Source of the DNA: Microbacterium sp. CH12i
GTDB lineage: Bacteria > Actinomycetota > Actinomycetes > Actinomycetales > Microbacteriaceae
Direction: 5' to 3'
NCBI RefSeq assembly: GCF_000685355.1
Contig: NZ_JHET01000006.1
Location: forward strand, 62,001 to 126,000
DNA length: 64,000 nt
The notes beneath the pieces are model-generated. The model ran no database searches and had not been told where the DNA came from. It worked only from the letters and a program-made list of their open reading frames with translations. The position numbers and the translations under genes were made by a program. Numbering within the stretch: the stretch's first letter is position 1; the number at the start of each line of letters is the position of its first letter. Shown in pieces: positions 1 through 10,513 of the stretch.

Positions 1-156
1 CAGCGCATCGCCGAAGGCATCGACGTTCCAGATGACGGTGGCCGCGCCGAACAAGAGCAAACCTGCGGGTCCTGCCACCCCCCACCGTTCGAAGCGATGG
101 GACACGAGCGCCCACAGCAGGATGGCAGCCAGCCCGATCAGTACGAGATGTGGCAT
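1..156 (-). CDS. Cation:proton antiporter-like membrane protein, N-terminal fragment
   Basis: The reading frame starts with ATG at 156 on the minus strand and runs off the left edge, giving 52 residues. It begins MPHLVLIGLAAILLWALV, a first membrane helix, followed by a short basic stretch (SHRFERW) and a second hydrophobic helix. This helix-basic loop-helix layout is how NhaP-type cation:proton antiporters of actinobacteria start, which is why I suggest that family; the diagnostic ion-binding helices lie outside the window. AGGTGA lies a few bases upstream as a weak ribosome site. The gene on the same strand at 165-476 ends only 8 bases upstream, so the two may be co-transcribed. Confidence 0.6.
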   Translation of the reverse strand, partial: MPHLVLIGLAAILLWALVSHRFERWGVAGPAGLLLFGAATVIWNVDAFGDAL

Positions 157-164
157 CGCATCAC

Positions 165-476
165 CTACCGGCTGCTGTTCGGCCGACGCCCGCGTTGCGG
201 GCGGTTGTGCCATGCCTCGATTGCCTCGGGCGTGAGATCTTCGCGATCCCATAGGTAGCCGGAGACATTGCCGATCGGGTCGATGAACGCATCGCTCGCC
301 GACGACGCTTCACCAGCGTCGCGGCGGCGCATCGTCTGGCGGAGCGAGACTGGCGTGACGCCGAGCAGTGTCGCGACCTCATCGATTGTGGCGTAGCGCG
401 CGGCGAACCGCGGCTCTGCCGTGCCATCGCGGAGCGCGCGTGGGCGTGACTTTCCGCTCTCGTCTGCCGTCGTCAT
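165..476 (-). CDS. Small hypothetical protein with helix-turn-helix-like segment
   Basis: 103 residues starting MTTADESGKSRPRALRD. A disordered basic N-terminus is followed by YATIDEVATLLGVTPVSLRQ (about 28-47), which looks like the helix-turn-helix of MerR/excisionase-type DNA-binding proteins, and then a loop with a conserved-looking YLWDREDL segment resembling the wing of such proteins. I do not recognise the family. The longer open frame continuing upstream on this strand to 1202 is antisense to the phosphatase gene and is not used. It sits just upstream of the antiporter fragment. Confidence 0.6.
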   Translation of the reverse strand: MTTADESGKSRPRALRDGTAEPRFAARYATIDEVATLLGVTPVSLRQTMRRRDAGEASSASDAFIDPIGNVSGYLWDREDLTPEAIEAWHNRPQRGRRPNSSR

Positions 477-566
477 GTTTGTGTACCGATCTGCCGGTCG
501 AATCAGCTCGTGTCGTGACGCCCCAACGATAGCCGACCATGGCGGCGCCGCCGCTAGGGTGGCGGC

Positions 567-1289
567 ATGAATGACCCCGTCACGCGCATTGATCTCCCGG
601 GCACGTTCAACTTCCGTGAGGTTGCTCCCGGTGTCCTGACGCCGGGTCGGCTCTATCGCTCGGATGCTCTGCATCGCCTCAACCGCGCGGGGCGCAGTCG
701 ACTGCGCGAACTCGGCATTCGGCAGATCATCGATCTGCGCTCCCGGTTCGACCGGCGCATCGGCGGCCGAGACCGTCTTCGCGGCACCGGCGTCAACTAC
801 CTGTCTGTGCCAATCGACGGCGCTCCACACAACCCCGACCCACGCACGCTGTCGTTGCGTGATGTGTACCAGATCGTGCTGACCCGGCATCAGAATGACC
901 TGGGCCGAGTCATCCGCACGATCGCATCGGCGGACGGCCCCGTCATCGTGCATTGCACCGCGGGAAAGGATCGCACGGGCCTGGTCGCGGCGCTCACGCT
1001 CACGGCGCTTGGCATCGAGCGCGACATCATCTTGGCTGACTATGCAGCGACGGCGGCGAACCTTTCGGGTGAGTGGACCGAACGGATGCTGCGTAAAGTG
1101 CGACGCTTCCGCATTCCTCTCACCGACAACCTCGTCGAAGTGCTTGCAGGATCCCCCGCCGAGATACTCAGCGAAACGTTCAATTGGCTCGACGAGAAGC
1201 ACGGCGGCGCGGGCGCCTACCTGGAGAAGGCCGGCGGCGTTCGCTGCTCGGAGTGGAGAGCTGAGCCTGCAGCGTTAGGGGCGAGCTGA
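567..1289 (+). CDS. Tyrosine/serine protein phosphatase (Y_phosphatase3 family)
   Basis: 240 residues. The P-loop HCTAGKDRTG at about 129-138 supplies the nucleophile Cys130 and phosphate-binding Arg136 of dual-specificity cysteine phosphatases; the Lys and Asp after the Cys are typical of the bacterial/lipid phosphatase subgroup (PtpB-like). The N-terminal NFREV motif (about 15-19) and the LYRSDAL segment are also typical of this family. Substrate cannot be read from sequence: phosphoproteins or phosphoinositides are both possible. No signal peptide. The last 15 bases overlap the 3' end of the convergent SRAP gene. Confidence 0.88.
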   Translation: MNDPVTRIDLPGTFNFREVAPGVLTPGRLYRSDALHRLNRAGRSRLRELGIRQIIDLRSRFDRRIGGRDRLRGTGVNYLSVPIDGAPHNPDPRTLSLRDVYQIVLTRHQNDLGRVIRTIASADGPVIVHCTAGKDRTGLVAALTLTALGIERDIILADYAATAANLSGEWTERMLRKVRRFRIPLTDNLVEVLAGSPAEILSETFNWLDEKHGGAGAYLEKAGGVRCSEWRAEPAALGAS

Positions 1290-1910
1290 CCGCGCTGTCG
1301 CTGCGATCCGCGCGGTCAGCTCATCAGACGCGAGGATTGCTTCGTCGATGACCTCTCGGGTGGCCGCGGCATTCAACCAGTCGTCGCTGAACAGCGGGGG
1401 GATCAGCACAGGAACCCGATCATGGATCTCGGCCAGATGCGCAGGCGCTGGCCGCATCACGATGGAGTAGCAGGTGAACCACTCGCCGTCTGCGGTGCGT
1501 CCGCGCTGAGTGACCGCTGCCATGCCGAACAGCGCGCGGTTGTCGAGCGCGAACTCGTGCCACACCCGCTCGGGCTTCTTCAGCTCATACCACTCGGTCG
1601 ACGGCACGATCGCGCGGCTCTTCAGCCCGCTCACCCGCTCTTGAAGGCGCTCAGATCTGGTGTTGATCGACGGAAACTTCGCCGGCTCGCCGTTCACCAG
1701 ATAGCCCCACCACGCGGGCTCTAACGCGGCCGTGCCGTTGCTCGACACAACGAGCGGGTTTAGGTTGCGGAGGTTCTTGCCGGTGGGGCGTAGCGTCTCA
1801 TCGGCGTTCTGCTCTCCCCACGTGCGTAGGCCATCGAGAATGTCGGCATCAGCTTCGGCGAGCAGCTCGGCATCGGTGAAGCGGGGATCAAGCCCATAAC
1901 TCGCGCACAT
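1275..1910 (-). CDS. SOS response-associated peptidase (SRAP/YedK/HMCES family)
   Basis: 211 residues beginning MCASYGLDPRF. In this family Met1 is removed so that Cys2 forms a covalent, self-reversible link to abasic sites in single-stranded DNA. The active-site partners are visible: Asn83 in SINTRSE, Glu106 in PSTEWYEL and His163 in EIHDRVPVLI. The start is fixed by the obligatory Cys2; the frame stays open further upstream but would bury it. It probably protects stalled replication forks from abasic-site damage. Convergent 15-base overlap with the phosphatase gene. Confidence 0.92.
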   Translation of the reverse strand: MCASYGLDPRFTDAELLAEADADILDGLRTWGEQNADETLRPTGKNLRNLNPLVVSSNGTAALEPAWWGYLVNGEPAKFPSINTRSERLQERVSGLKSRAIVPSTEWYELKKPERVWHEFALDNRALFGMAAVTQRGRTADGEWFTCYSIVMRPAPAHLAEIHDRVPVLIPPLFSDDWLNAAATREVIDEAILASDELTARIAATARSARP

Positions 1911-1973
1911 GCCGCAATCGTAAACCCGGCCTCGGACAGCCGGCGGAGAAGCCAACTCGGGTAGTGTGCTCGG

Positions 1974-2915
1974 GTGACTCAGACACGCAGAATCCCCGCC
2001 CCAGTGGCGCTGGGGGGCGCGGTGTCGATCGGCGCGATGACCGCGATCCAAGCGCGCGTAAACGGCGTACTCGGGGTGCGGATCGATGACGGCATCGTCG
2101 CCGGTCTGGTCTCTTTCGCCGTCGGCCTGGTCATTCTGATCGTCGTCACGCTCGCGTTGCCGTCGGCGCGCGCCGGCGCAGTACGTCTGTGGCGCGGCAT
2201 CCGCTCGCGCACCATTCCGACCTGGATGCTGCTCGGTGGCACCTGCGGAGCGCTCACTGTCTCCACGCAGGGCGTGACGGCCGGTGTGCTCGGAGTCTCG
2301 CTATTCACCGTCGGAGTGGTTGCAGGCCAAACCGTGCACGGGCTGGTTCTTGACCGCATCGGCTTCGGGCCTGCCGGGGTCGTCGCCGTGACTCCCGGCC
2401 GAGTGCTGGGTGGAACATTCGCGCTCGCCGCAGTGGCGATCTCACTCAGCGGTGATGTGCTCCAGACCACACCACTGTGGCTGCTCCTGCTGCCCTTCGC
2501 CGCCGGTGTCGGCATCGCATGGCAGTCCGCGACGAACGGACGGCTCGCGCAGCGTGTGCAATCGCCGATGACGGCGACTCTGATGAGCTTCATCGCCGGC
2601 ACCACGGTGCTCCTCGTCGCAGCATCCATCAGTGTCGGATTGCGGGGGATGCCGGAGGCTCTGCCCGCTGAACCGTGGCTGTACCTGGGCGGCCTGCTCG
2701 GCTTCGTTTACATCCTGCTGGGTGCGGCGATCGTCGCGCAGACAGGGGTGCTGCTCCTCGGGCTCGGCTCAGTACTCGGGCAACTCACGACGTCCGTGGT
2801 CATCGATCTGTTCTGGCCCGCGGCATCCGGACCTGCCCTCTGGCAGCTGCTCGCGATGATCGTGGTCGCCGTGGCATCCGTCGTCGTGGCGCTGCCGTGG
2901 CGGCGCCGGCGCTGA
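1974..2915 (+). CDS. DMT-family transporter, DUF606/YdcZ type
   Basis: 313 residues with about ten hydrophobic segments in two homologous halves, the DUF606 (YdcZ) arrangement of the drug/metabolite transporter superfamily. The N-half contains AVSIGAMTAIQARVNG and the C-half AAGVGIAWQSATNGRLA, the repeated A/G-rich plus N-G signature of this family. Substrate unknown. Start at 1974 (GTG reading) is the first in frame; 63 bases separate it from the divergent SRAP gene. Confidence 0.85.
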   Translation: MTQTRRIPAPVALGGAVSIGAMTAIQARVNGVLGVRIDDGIVAGLVSFAVGLVILIVVTLALPSARAGAVRLWRGIRSRTIPTWMLLGGTCGALTVSTQGVTAGVLGVSLFTVGVVAGQTVHGLVLDRIGFGPAGVVAVTPGRVLGGTFALAAVAISLSGDVLQTTPLWLLLLPFAAGVGIAWQSATNGRLAQRVQSPMTATLMSFIAGTTVLLVAASISVGLRGMPEALPAEPWLYLGGLLGFVYILLGAAIVAQTGVLLLGLGSVLGQLTTSVVIDLFWPAASGPALWQLLAMIVVAVASVVVALPWRRRR

Positions 2916-2921
2916 CGGGCG

Positions 2922-3461
2922 CTACTTCTTCGGCATCGGGCTCAGCAGTGCGCGCGCGTCGACGCTCTTTCGGCGTCCTGGACGCTTGCGCTCTGGCTTG
3001 CCGCCGACGTACAGCCAGCCCAGCAGCTCTTCGTTCTTCTTCAACCCGTGGGCTTTCGCGACTGCTTTCGCCCGCGTATAGCCGCCGGTTCGCCAGATGA
3101 CGCCCCAGCCCGCCTCATCGAGAAGCAGGCTGAGAGTGTGTGCGACACCGGAGGCGACGGCCTCCTGTTCCCACCGGGGAACCTTGTCGCTCTTGTGATA
3201 ACTGGTGACGACCGCGATAAGCAGCGATGCGCGCAACGGCTTCGACGAAGGTTCTTTGTAGCCCTCCGCCTTGGCAATTGCCTTGCCCAGTGTCATACGG
3301 TCGTTCCCGCGCAACTCGATCAGTCGCCACGGTCGCAACGAGGAGTGATCAGCAACCCGCCCAGCCGCAGCGATCAGCGGCAGCAGCTCGTCGCGAGTCG
3401 GTGCTTCCTCGGTGACCTTCGACCAGGACTGCCGCGCCTGGGCAGCGTCGAGTGCGCTCAC
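2922..3461 (-). CDS. Nitroreductase-family FMN oxidoreductase
   Basis: 179 residues, the length of short nitroreductases. RPWRLIELRG (about 43-52) is the conserved region after the first helix and WGVIWRTGGYTRAKAV (about 119-134) the FMN-binding middle part. Likely a flavoprotein reducing nitro compounds or quinones with NAD(P)H; the natural substrate is unknown. The GTG start overlaps the msrB stop (GTGA), so the two genes are translationally coupled and msrB is first. A redox-repair pair is a reasonable reading. Confidence 0.8.
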   Translation of the reverse strand: MSALDAAQARQSWSKVTEEAPTRDELLPLIAAAGRVADHSSLRPWRLIELRGNDRMTLGKAIAKAEGYKEPSSKPLRASLLIAVVTSYHKSDKVPRWEQEAVASGVAHTLSLLLDEAGWGVIWRTGGYTRAKAVAKAHGLKKNEELLGWLYVGGKPERKRPGRRKSVDARALLSPMPKK

Positions 3462-3868
3462 GCCTCGGAGTCTCCAGGGGTGAAGGTGAGTGCCAACGAG
3501 TTCATGCAGTATCGGTCGCCAGTGGGCGTGCCGAAACCGTCCGGGAACACGTGGCCGAGGTGCGAGCCGCAGTTCGCGCAGCGAACCTCGGTGCGCTTCA
3601 TGCCGAGCGTGTCGTCTTCGATGAGCTGAACCGCTTCAGGACGGATCGACTCGTAGAAGCTTGGCCACCCGCATCCGGAATCAAACTTCGTGCCGCTCTT
3701 GAACAATTCGACGCCGCAGGCGCCACAGGTGTAGAGGCCGGAACGCTTCTCGTCGAGCAGTTCTCCAGTCCAGGCCCGCTCGGTGGCGGCGGTGCGCAGC
3801 ACCGCAAACTCTTCCTCGCCGAGCTCTGCACGCCACTCGTCGTCGGTCTTCTTCACGCTGTAGTCCAT
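3458..3868 (-). CDS. msrB: Peptide-methionine (R)-S-oxide reductase MsrB
   Basis: 136 residues. Reduces methionine-R-sulfoxide in oxidised proteins. Two CxxC zinc pairs are present (Cys48/Cys51 in CGAC, Cys97/Cys100 in CANC), the catalytic Cys121 lies in RYCMNS, and Cys66 in GCGWPS is in the place of the resolving cysteine. HLGHVFPDG is the family signature. I chose the ATG at 3868 because AGGAGGAT lies right upstream; the 10-codon extension above it adds nothing conserved. First gene of a pair with the nitroreductase. Confidence 0.95.
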   Translation of the reverse strand: MDYSVKKTDDEWRAELGEEEFAVLRTAATERAWTGELLDEKRSGLYTCGACGVELFKSGTKFDSGCGWPSFYESIRPEAVQLIEDDTLGMKRTEVRCANCGSHLGHVFPDGFGTPTGDRYCMNSLALTFTPGDSEA

Positions 3869-3937
3869 TGATCCTCCTGAGTCTCCTCCATTCTCCACCT
3901 CCTAGAGGGTTCTGGCGTCGTCCGTGACAATGGAGGG

Positions 3938-4929
3938 ATGACACAGACGGTGCAGGAGCGATACCGACGATTCGCCCGTGAAGAAGCACCGGGACGTTCA
4001 GCGCTCTACGAGCAATGGGCAGCGGGGATAGCCGAGGATGTCGAATCGCAAGAAGTGCTGGCGCGCATTCCCGAAACGCGACGTCAGCCGCCCGTCGTCT
4101 TCGCAGTGACACGGATGCTGGGTGCCCCCCTCGCCGGATTCGAGGAGTGGCGTAGGTTCCTGCTCGCGCACGCCGACGAGATCGTCGCCGAGTGCGAGGT
4201 GCGCCGCGTGCAGACCAACGAGCCGCTGCGACTCGCCCCGTTACTGCCGATGCTTTCGGAGATTGACGGTCCGATCGCGCTGCTGGAGATCGGCGCATCC
4301 GGTGGGCTCTGCCTCTACCCAGACCGCTATTCCTACCGCTTCGTCAATGCCGATGGCGTCGTTCGCGTCGCACTTGACCCGGACGACGGACCGTCCACTG
4401 TCGTCCTCACGAGTGAAGTGCGCGGCGATCTGCCTCCGCTGCGGTTGCCGCAGATCGTCTGGCGTGCGGGTATCGATCTCGATCCGCTCGATGCGGCAGT
4501 CCCGCGCGATCGTGCCTGGCTGCGGGGCCTGGTATGGCCGGGGGAGACCGGACGGGAAGAGCGGATTACCGCTGCTCTTGACATCGTCGCGGCCGATCCG
4601 CCCACGTTGGTACGTGCGACGCGGGCGAGCATCTCGCGGTGCTCGCGGCATCCGCCCCGAAGGATGCCACCCTGGTGATCACGACCCCCGGGGTGCTCGT
4701 GCACATCCCATGGGCAGCGCGGCACGCGCTTATCGCACAGATCAGACAACTGTCCGCTCGATGGATCACGATCGATGCCCCCGGCGTGCACGATGCCTGG
4801 CACCCTGCGGTGCACGCGAGTACCTGGCCAAGCTCTGTCGTAGCTCTCGACGGCGAAGTGCGGGCGGCAGCTGATCCGTTGGGACGCTGGTGGGAGTGGC
4901 GCCCGGGTTCCGTAGAGGTTCGCGCTTAG
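3938..4929 (+). CDS. DUF2332 family protein (one probable -1 frameshift)
   Basis: Two adjacent frames together make one DUF2332 protein of about 330 residues, a cytosolic actinobacterial family of unknown function. The first part (3938 to about 4616) carries LLEIGASGGLCLYPDRY, the family's glycine-rich motif that resembles a methyltransferase motif I. The second part resumes with DAGEHLAVLAASAP and ends at 4929. The reading switches at about 4616, in GTACGTGCGACGC; one extra G there joins them. Because single-base losses are frequent in this window I treat it as a sequencing error. DUF3263 follows 9 bases later. Confidence 0.8.
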
Positions 4930-4938
4930 CCTGGACGC

Positions 4939-5196
4939 ATGCTCGGAGACCTCACTGATCGCGACCGCGCGATCCTTGCGCTCGAGGCCGAGTGGCCGCG
5001 GCACGGCGGGACGAAAGAAGAAGTCATCCGCAGCAGACTCGGCATGAGTCCGGCGCGCTATTACCAACTGCTGGGTCGCCTGATCGATACGGAGCAGGCG
5101 CTCGAGCACGATCCGCTACTGGTGCGAAGGCTTCGGCGGCTGCGTGAGAGCAGGACTGACCGACGTGTTGCGCGGATGCGGGGATTTGCGGGCTGA
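4939..5196 (+). CDS. DUF3263 domain protein
   Basis: 85 residues. LTDRDRAILALEAEWPRH at the N-terminus and the segment LGMSPARYYQLLGRLID (about 35-51) are the hallmark of DUF3263, a small actinobacterial family whose helical fold looks like a winged/helix-turn-helix DNA-binding module. Usually found just before a LytR_C-domain gene, as here. Function not established. Confidence 0.85.
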   Translation: MLGDLTDRDRAILALEAEWPRHGGTKEEVIRSRLGMSPARYYQLLGRLIDTEQALEHDPLLVRRLRRLRESRTDRRVARMRGFAG

Positions 5197-5255
5197 GCTG
5201 GCGACGCTCGCCCGCTGTGAGTGGATTCTCGGGCGCGGGCAGATAGCATCGACGA

Positions 5256-5829
5256 GTGCCTAAGCCCGTCAGAGATCGCTTCGATGATGTTCCCCGTTCA
5301 TCCGGACGTGTGGGGGCGCATCGCGCGGAAGCACCAGGAATGAACGGCTGGGTCGTTCTGCTCTGGTCGTTCGTCGCCGCCCTCGTACTCGTCGTTGTCG
5401 GCATCTTCGTCTCGCTCGTGTTGATGGGGCGCATCTCGCTGTTCCCGTCGGCGGAGCCACGGCCCCGCGACCCCGGAGGTCACCGGCGTTGTCGATACGA
5501 CGTACTCGGTTCTGGTGCTCAACGCCACGCCGGAGGAGGGTCTCGACGTGCAACTGCGAGACACACTCATCAACGCGGGCTGGCCTGCGGGCAGCGTGAG
5601 CGCCTCAATCGCCGAATCTCAGGACTTCACGGACACGACGATCTACTACGTCTCGGCTGCGGATGAGCTTGCTGCGATCGGCTTGGCCGATCTCATCGGT
5701 GGCGCGCAGATCGAGCAGTCCGATTTCCTCTCAGACCCAAACGACCCTGATCAGAAGCAGCTCGTGATCGTTATCGGCCTCGATCGCTCTAGTGTCGAGC
5801 CTGCACCCGCAGACACACCCGCTGAATAG
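5256..5829 (+). CDS. LytR C-terminal-domain membrane protein (one probable frameshift)
   Basis: After repair about 190 residues. Cytosolic N-terminus, one membrane helix (about 31-56), then an extracytoplasmic LytR_C domain with the strand VLVLNATPEEG and the ending VIVIGLD typical of that domain. LytR_C domains are found in cell-wall polymer ligases and in stand-alone membrane proteins such as this. The frame changes near 5463-5466, a run of four Cs; removing one C gives a continuous PATPEVTG linker. Start is GTG at 5256. It is followed by the groL control region. Confidence 0.78.
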
Positions 5830-5844
5830 TCCGCACCTCGCAGC

Positions 5845-5873
5845 TTGCACTCGATGGGGTCGAGTGCCAGAAT
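5845..5873 (+). promoter_or_regulatory. Sigma-70-type promoter of groL
   Basis: TTGCAC (5845-5850) and CAGAAT (5868-5873) are separated by 17 bases. The CIRCE operator begins 5 bases downstream and so covers the expected transcription start. Confidence 0.65.
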
Positions 5874-5878
5874 GGGCG

Positions 5879-5905
5879 TTAGCACTCGCATACCCTGAGT
5901 GCTAA
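5879..5905 (+). promoter_or_regulatory. CIRCE element (HrcA operator)
   Basis: A perfect TTAGCACTC, 9-base spacer, GAGTGCTAA inverted repeat. This is the canonical site for the heat-shock repressor HrcA, so groL should be derepressed on heat or misfolding stress. It lies between the promoter and the ribosome site AGGAGGG. Confidence 0.97.
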
Positions 5906-7559
<1,654 letters not shown>

Positions 7560-7575
7560 GTCCTAGTACGCATCA

Positions 7576-7611
7576 GGAAGACCCCCGAACCGCAAGGTTC
7601 GGGGGTCTTCC
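7576..7611 (+). terminator. Terminator of groL
   Basis: Perfect 16-bp stem (left arm 7576-7591, right arm 7596-7611) closed by a GCAA tetraloop, directly after the groL stop. The following bases are C/T-rich without a long T-run. It may also serve the convergent WXG100 gene. Confidence 0.9.
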
Positions 7612-7627
7612 TCGTTCTACGACGGCC

Positions 7628-7915
7628 TCAGCGGAACAGGGTCGCCGAGTACTGATCGGCGTCGGAGTACTGCGAAGCGGCAGAGCCGAGCGCGGTGCCA
7701 ATTGACTCCAACACCTGCTCGACGTGCATCTGCGCGGCACTCCACTGATCACTGCAACCCTGGAACGCCAGGGCCGCGGTGCCCGTCCAGGATGACTGCA
7801 GCTGGGTGAGCTGCGCTTTCAGCGCGAGTGACTCGCTGCGCAGCCGCTCCATCGTGGCTCTCGTGGCACCGGTGGCTGCGAAGACAGCCTCGGTGTCGAC
7901 GGTGTAGACGGACAT
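7628..7915 (-). CDS. WXG100 (ESAT-6-like) secreted protein
   Basis: 95 residues, the usual size for this family. The WTG turn in the middle (SSWTGTAALAFQ, about 47-58) separates two amphipathic helices, the helix-turn-helix hairpin of ESAT-6/CFP-10-like substrates of type VII secretion. ATG at 7915 is chosen because GAGAGGAG lies just upstream; a longer frame exists. No EccC or other type VII genes are in this window, so it is an orphan here, perhaps a partner for a toxin elsewhere. Confidence 0.82.
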   Translation of the reverse strand: MSVYTVDTEAVFAATGATRATMERLRSESLALKAQLTQLQSSWTGTAALAFQGCSDQWSAAQMHVEQVLESIGTALGSAASQYSDADQYSATLFR

Positions 7916-8025
7916 GGGAACTCCTCTCATCGGAGCCCCGACGCTACGCGGATCGGACACATGCATGGACGCTCCCCGCACCTTCGGTGGAAGAGTTCCT
8001 CCCAGGCCGATCCGTGCAGAACGGG

Positions 8026-9735
8026 TCAGCGGTCGTCGAGCTTCAGCCGCTCGAGTGGCTGAGTGTCTTCCAGCAGATGCTCGGGGATTGCCTGCGCCGG
8101 AGCGAGCGGCAGCGTCACGGTGAATGTCGCCCCGCCGCCAGACGTCTCATCCACGCCCACACTGCCGTGCAGGGCTGACACGATCGATGCGACGATCGCA
8201 AGACCGAGACCAGACCCACCAGTCTCGCGGGCGCGTGACGTGTCGGCGCGCCAGAACCGCTCGAAGATCTGCTCGCGGATTTGTGGAGGAATGCCTTCGC
8301 CGTGATCAACGATCGAAATGCTTGCAGTGCCTGCGACCCGATCTGCGTCGACGACAAGTTCGATGGGACTGTCATCTGCTGAGAACCTGCGGGCGTTGCC
8401 CAGAAGGTTTGTAATGACCTGGCGCACCTTGTTCTCTTCGCCGAGCACGATCGGGGGAGTACGCACTGGGGTGTCTTCAGACTCGGTGAAGTCGATCTGC
8501 GGCATCACCGGCTCAGCGGTACGCGCCCGGCGACGCAGGCGCGCCAGGGCGCCAGCGCGGGCGCGTGACGTGTGCGTGCTGGAGGTCTCCGGTAACGGAG
8601 GCAGGGGCTTCACCCGAACAGGGGCGACGGCATCCGAAGTTCTGTCGATGACGGTGATCGTGCGGCCGGGAGCGGCGGCACGAAGGTCGAGGGCGGCGTC
8701 TCTGGCGACGGGCCGCAGATCGATGGGCTGAATCTGTAGTTCCGGTTCCTCATCGAGTCGCGCAAGATCGAGCAGGTCCTCGACCAGCACGCCCATCCGG
8801 ATCGCTTCTTTCTCGATGCGTTCCATCGCCCTCGCGGTGTCCTCTTCGCCACGGATCGCGCCCATCCGGTACAGCTCCGCATAGCCGCGAACGCTGACCA
8901 GGGGAGTGCGCAATTCATGACTGGCATCCCCGATGAAGCGACGCATGTGCCGCACGGAACGGTCACGCTGCGCAAGCGACTGGTCAATGCGCTCGATCAT
9001 GGTGTTGATCGCAAAGTTGAGGCGGCCGACCTCGGTGTTGGTTTCGACGTCTGTGAGGCGCTGGCTGAAGTCGCCGGCCGCGATTGCCATCGCAGTCGTC
9101 TCCACCTGGCTGAGCCGGCGGAACGTCAGTGTCACGAGCCCCCTGATGAGCAGCGCGGCGATCAAGATCGTCACCAGCGCTACGGTCGTGTACACGCCGA
9201 AGTACTGGCCGATGATGCGGTCGGCCTCTTCCAAGGGAAGTGCCACGAACTGCACGTAAAGGGTGCCGTCGGGTCCGTCGGTGACGACGACCGAGCCATG
9301 AAATTCGTTGCCGTGCTCGTCCTGCAGCGTGAGTCTCTCCCCTTCGAGAGCATGCGCTTTCGCGATGCTCATCGTCTCGTTAAAGATTGGGGGCGCAGCA
9401 TTCGATGGTCCACCTGCCTGCGCCAAAAAAGCTCCGTCGGCGGCGTAGATGGCGAAGAAGTAGTCGGACGTACGCGGTGCACTTTCGGCTTCGGTGACGG
9501 TCAGCGCGCCGTCCACGACCTTCATGTCAAACCAGCGAGTCGCCAAATCGCTCGTGACCAGCGATGGCAGCTGAGCGTCGATGTTGTCGATCAGGGAGTT
9601 ACGCAGCAGCGGGACAGTGCCGATACCCGCGACAAAGAGACCGAGCGCGAGGACAGCGACCGTGACTCCGGTGACCTTCGCGCGGAGGCTTATCCGCCGC
9701 CACCAGCTGGTGACCGCATCAGTCTCGTGCGCCAT
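8026..9735 (-). CDS. Two-component sensor histidine kinase
   Basis: 569 residues. Membrane helix 1 at about 21-43, an extracytoplasmic sensor region to about 178, helix 2 at about 180-203, HAMP (205-258), HisKA with phospho-acceptor His273 in DASHELRTP, and a HATPase_c domain ending with GSGLGLAI. An insertion of about 60 residues rich in Arg/Thr sits between HisKA and the ATPase core (about 395-450) and looks disordered. Partner regulator is encoded 18 bases upstream on the same strand. The layout resembles mycobacterial TrcS/TcrY-type kinases; the signal is unknown. Confidence 0.92.
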   Translation of the reverse strand: MAHETDAVTSWWRRISLRAKVTGVTVAVLALGLFVAGIGTVPLLRNSLIDNIDAQLPSLVTSDLATRWFDMKVVDGALTVTEAESAPRTSDYFFAIYAADGAFLAQAGGPSNAAPPIFNETMSIAKAHALEGERLTLQDEHGNEFHGSVVVTDGPDGTLYVQFVALPLEEADRIIGQYFGVYTTVALVTILIAALLIRGLVTLTFRRLSQVETTAMAIAAGDFSQRLTDVETNTEVGRLNFAINTMIERIDQSLAQRDRSVRHMRRFIGDASHELRTPLVSVRGYAELYRMGAIRGEEDTARAMERIEKEAIRMGVLVEDLLDLARLDEEPELQIQPIDLRPVARDAALDLRAAAPGRTITVIDRTSDAVAPVRVKPLPPLPETSSTHTSRARAGALARLRRRARTAEPVMPQIDFTESEDTPVRTPPIVLGEENKVRQVITNLLGNARRFSADDSPIELVVDADRVAGTASISIVDHGEGIPPQIREQIFERFWRADTSRARETGGSGLGLAIVASIVSALHGSVGVDETSGGGATFTVTLPLAPAQAIPEHLLEDTQPLERLKLDDR

Positions 9736-9753
9736 GCGGATCCCTTTCGAGGA

Positions 9754-10440
9754 CTACTTGCCCACCTTCAGCATGTACCCGAAACCGCGCTTGGTCTGGA
9801 TGAGAGATTCTTCGGTGTGCGGATCGATCTTGCGACGCAGGTACGAGATGTAGCTCTCGACGATGCCCGCATCTCCGTTGAAGTCGTACTCCCACACGTG
9901 GTCGAGGATCTGTGCCTTCGACAGCACACGGTTCGGGTTGAGCATGAGATAACGCAACAGCTTGAACTCGGTCGGGCTGAGTTCAATGGGCTCTTTGCCG
10001 ACGAACACGTCGTGCGTGTCCTGATCCATTGACAGCTCTCCGGCGCGAATGATCGACTCTTCATCGGCCTGCATGGTGCGGCGGAGAATGGCCTGGGCTC
10101 TGGCGACGATCTCGTCGAGGGCGAACGGCTTGGTGACATAGTCGTCGCCACCGGCGTTGAGCCCCTCGATCTTGTCTTGGGTGTCGTCTTTCGCGGTCAG
10201 GAACAGGATCGGTGCGGTGAAGCCTGCGCCACGGAGGCGCTTGGTCACACTGAACCCATTCATGTCGGGGAGCATCACATCAAGGATGATGAGGTCTGGC
10301 TCCTCTTCGAGCACGGCCGAGATCGTGGCGGCTCCGTTCGCAACGGTCTTCACTTGGAATCCCGCGAAGCTGAGACCTGTGGAGAGCAGGTCGCGGATGT
10401 TTGGCTCGTCGTCGACGACCAGGATGCGCGCATCAGTCAT
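9754..10440 (-). CDS. OmpR/PhoB-family response regulator
   Basis: 228 residues. Receiver domain with acidic pair Asp10/Asp11, phospho-acceptor Asp54 in LDVMLPD, Thr82 and Lys104 in VTKPF; C-terminal winged-helix with LSPTEFKLLRYL and the ending LIQTKRGFGYML. Start ATG at 10440 gives MTDARILVVDDEP, the standard opening; the longer frame to 10572 is untypical. It precedes the kinase gene in the same operon. Confidence 0.93.
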   Translation of the reverse strand: MTDARILVVDDEPNIRDLLSTGLSFAGFQVKTVANGAATISAVLEEEPDLIILDVMLPDMNGFSVTKRLRGAGFTAPILFLTAKDDTQDKIEGLNAGGDDYVTKPFALDEIVARAQAILRRTMQADEESIIRAGELSMDQDTHDVFVGKEPIELSPTEFKLLRYLMLNPNRVLSKAQILDHVWEYDFNGDAGIVESYISYLRRKIDPHTEESLIQTKRGFGYMLKVGK

Positions 10441-10513
10441 GTCCCCATTATGGTGACTCTGGCCATGCAGTTGCTGACTATCTGTCGGAGCGGCGGATCC
10501 GGCTCTGGTCGAG

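Noticed and set aside
477..1202. Minus-strand extension of the small gene at 165-476
   Set aside because: Antisense to the phosphatase gene and without family resemblance.
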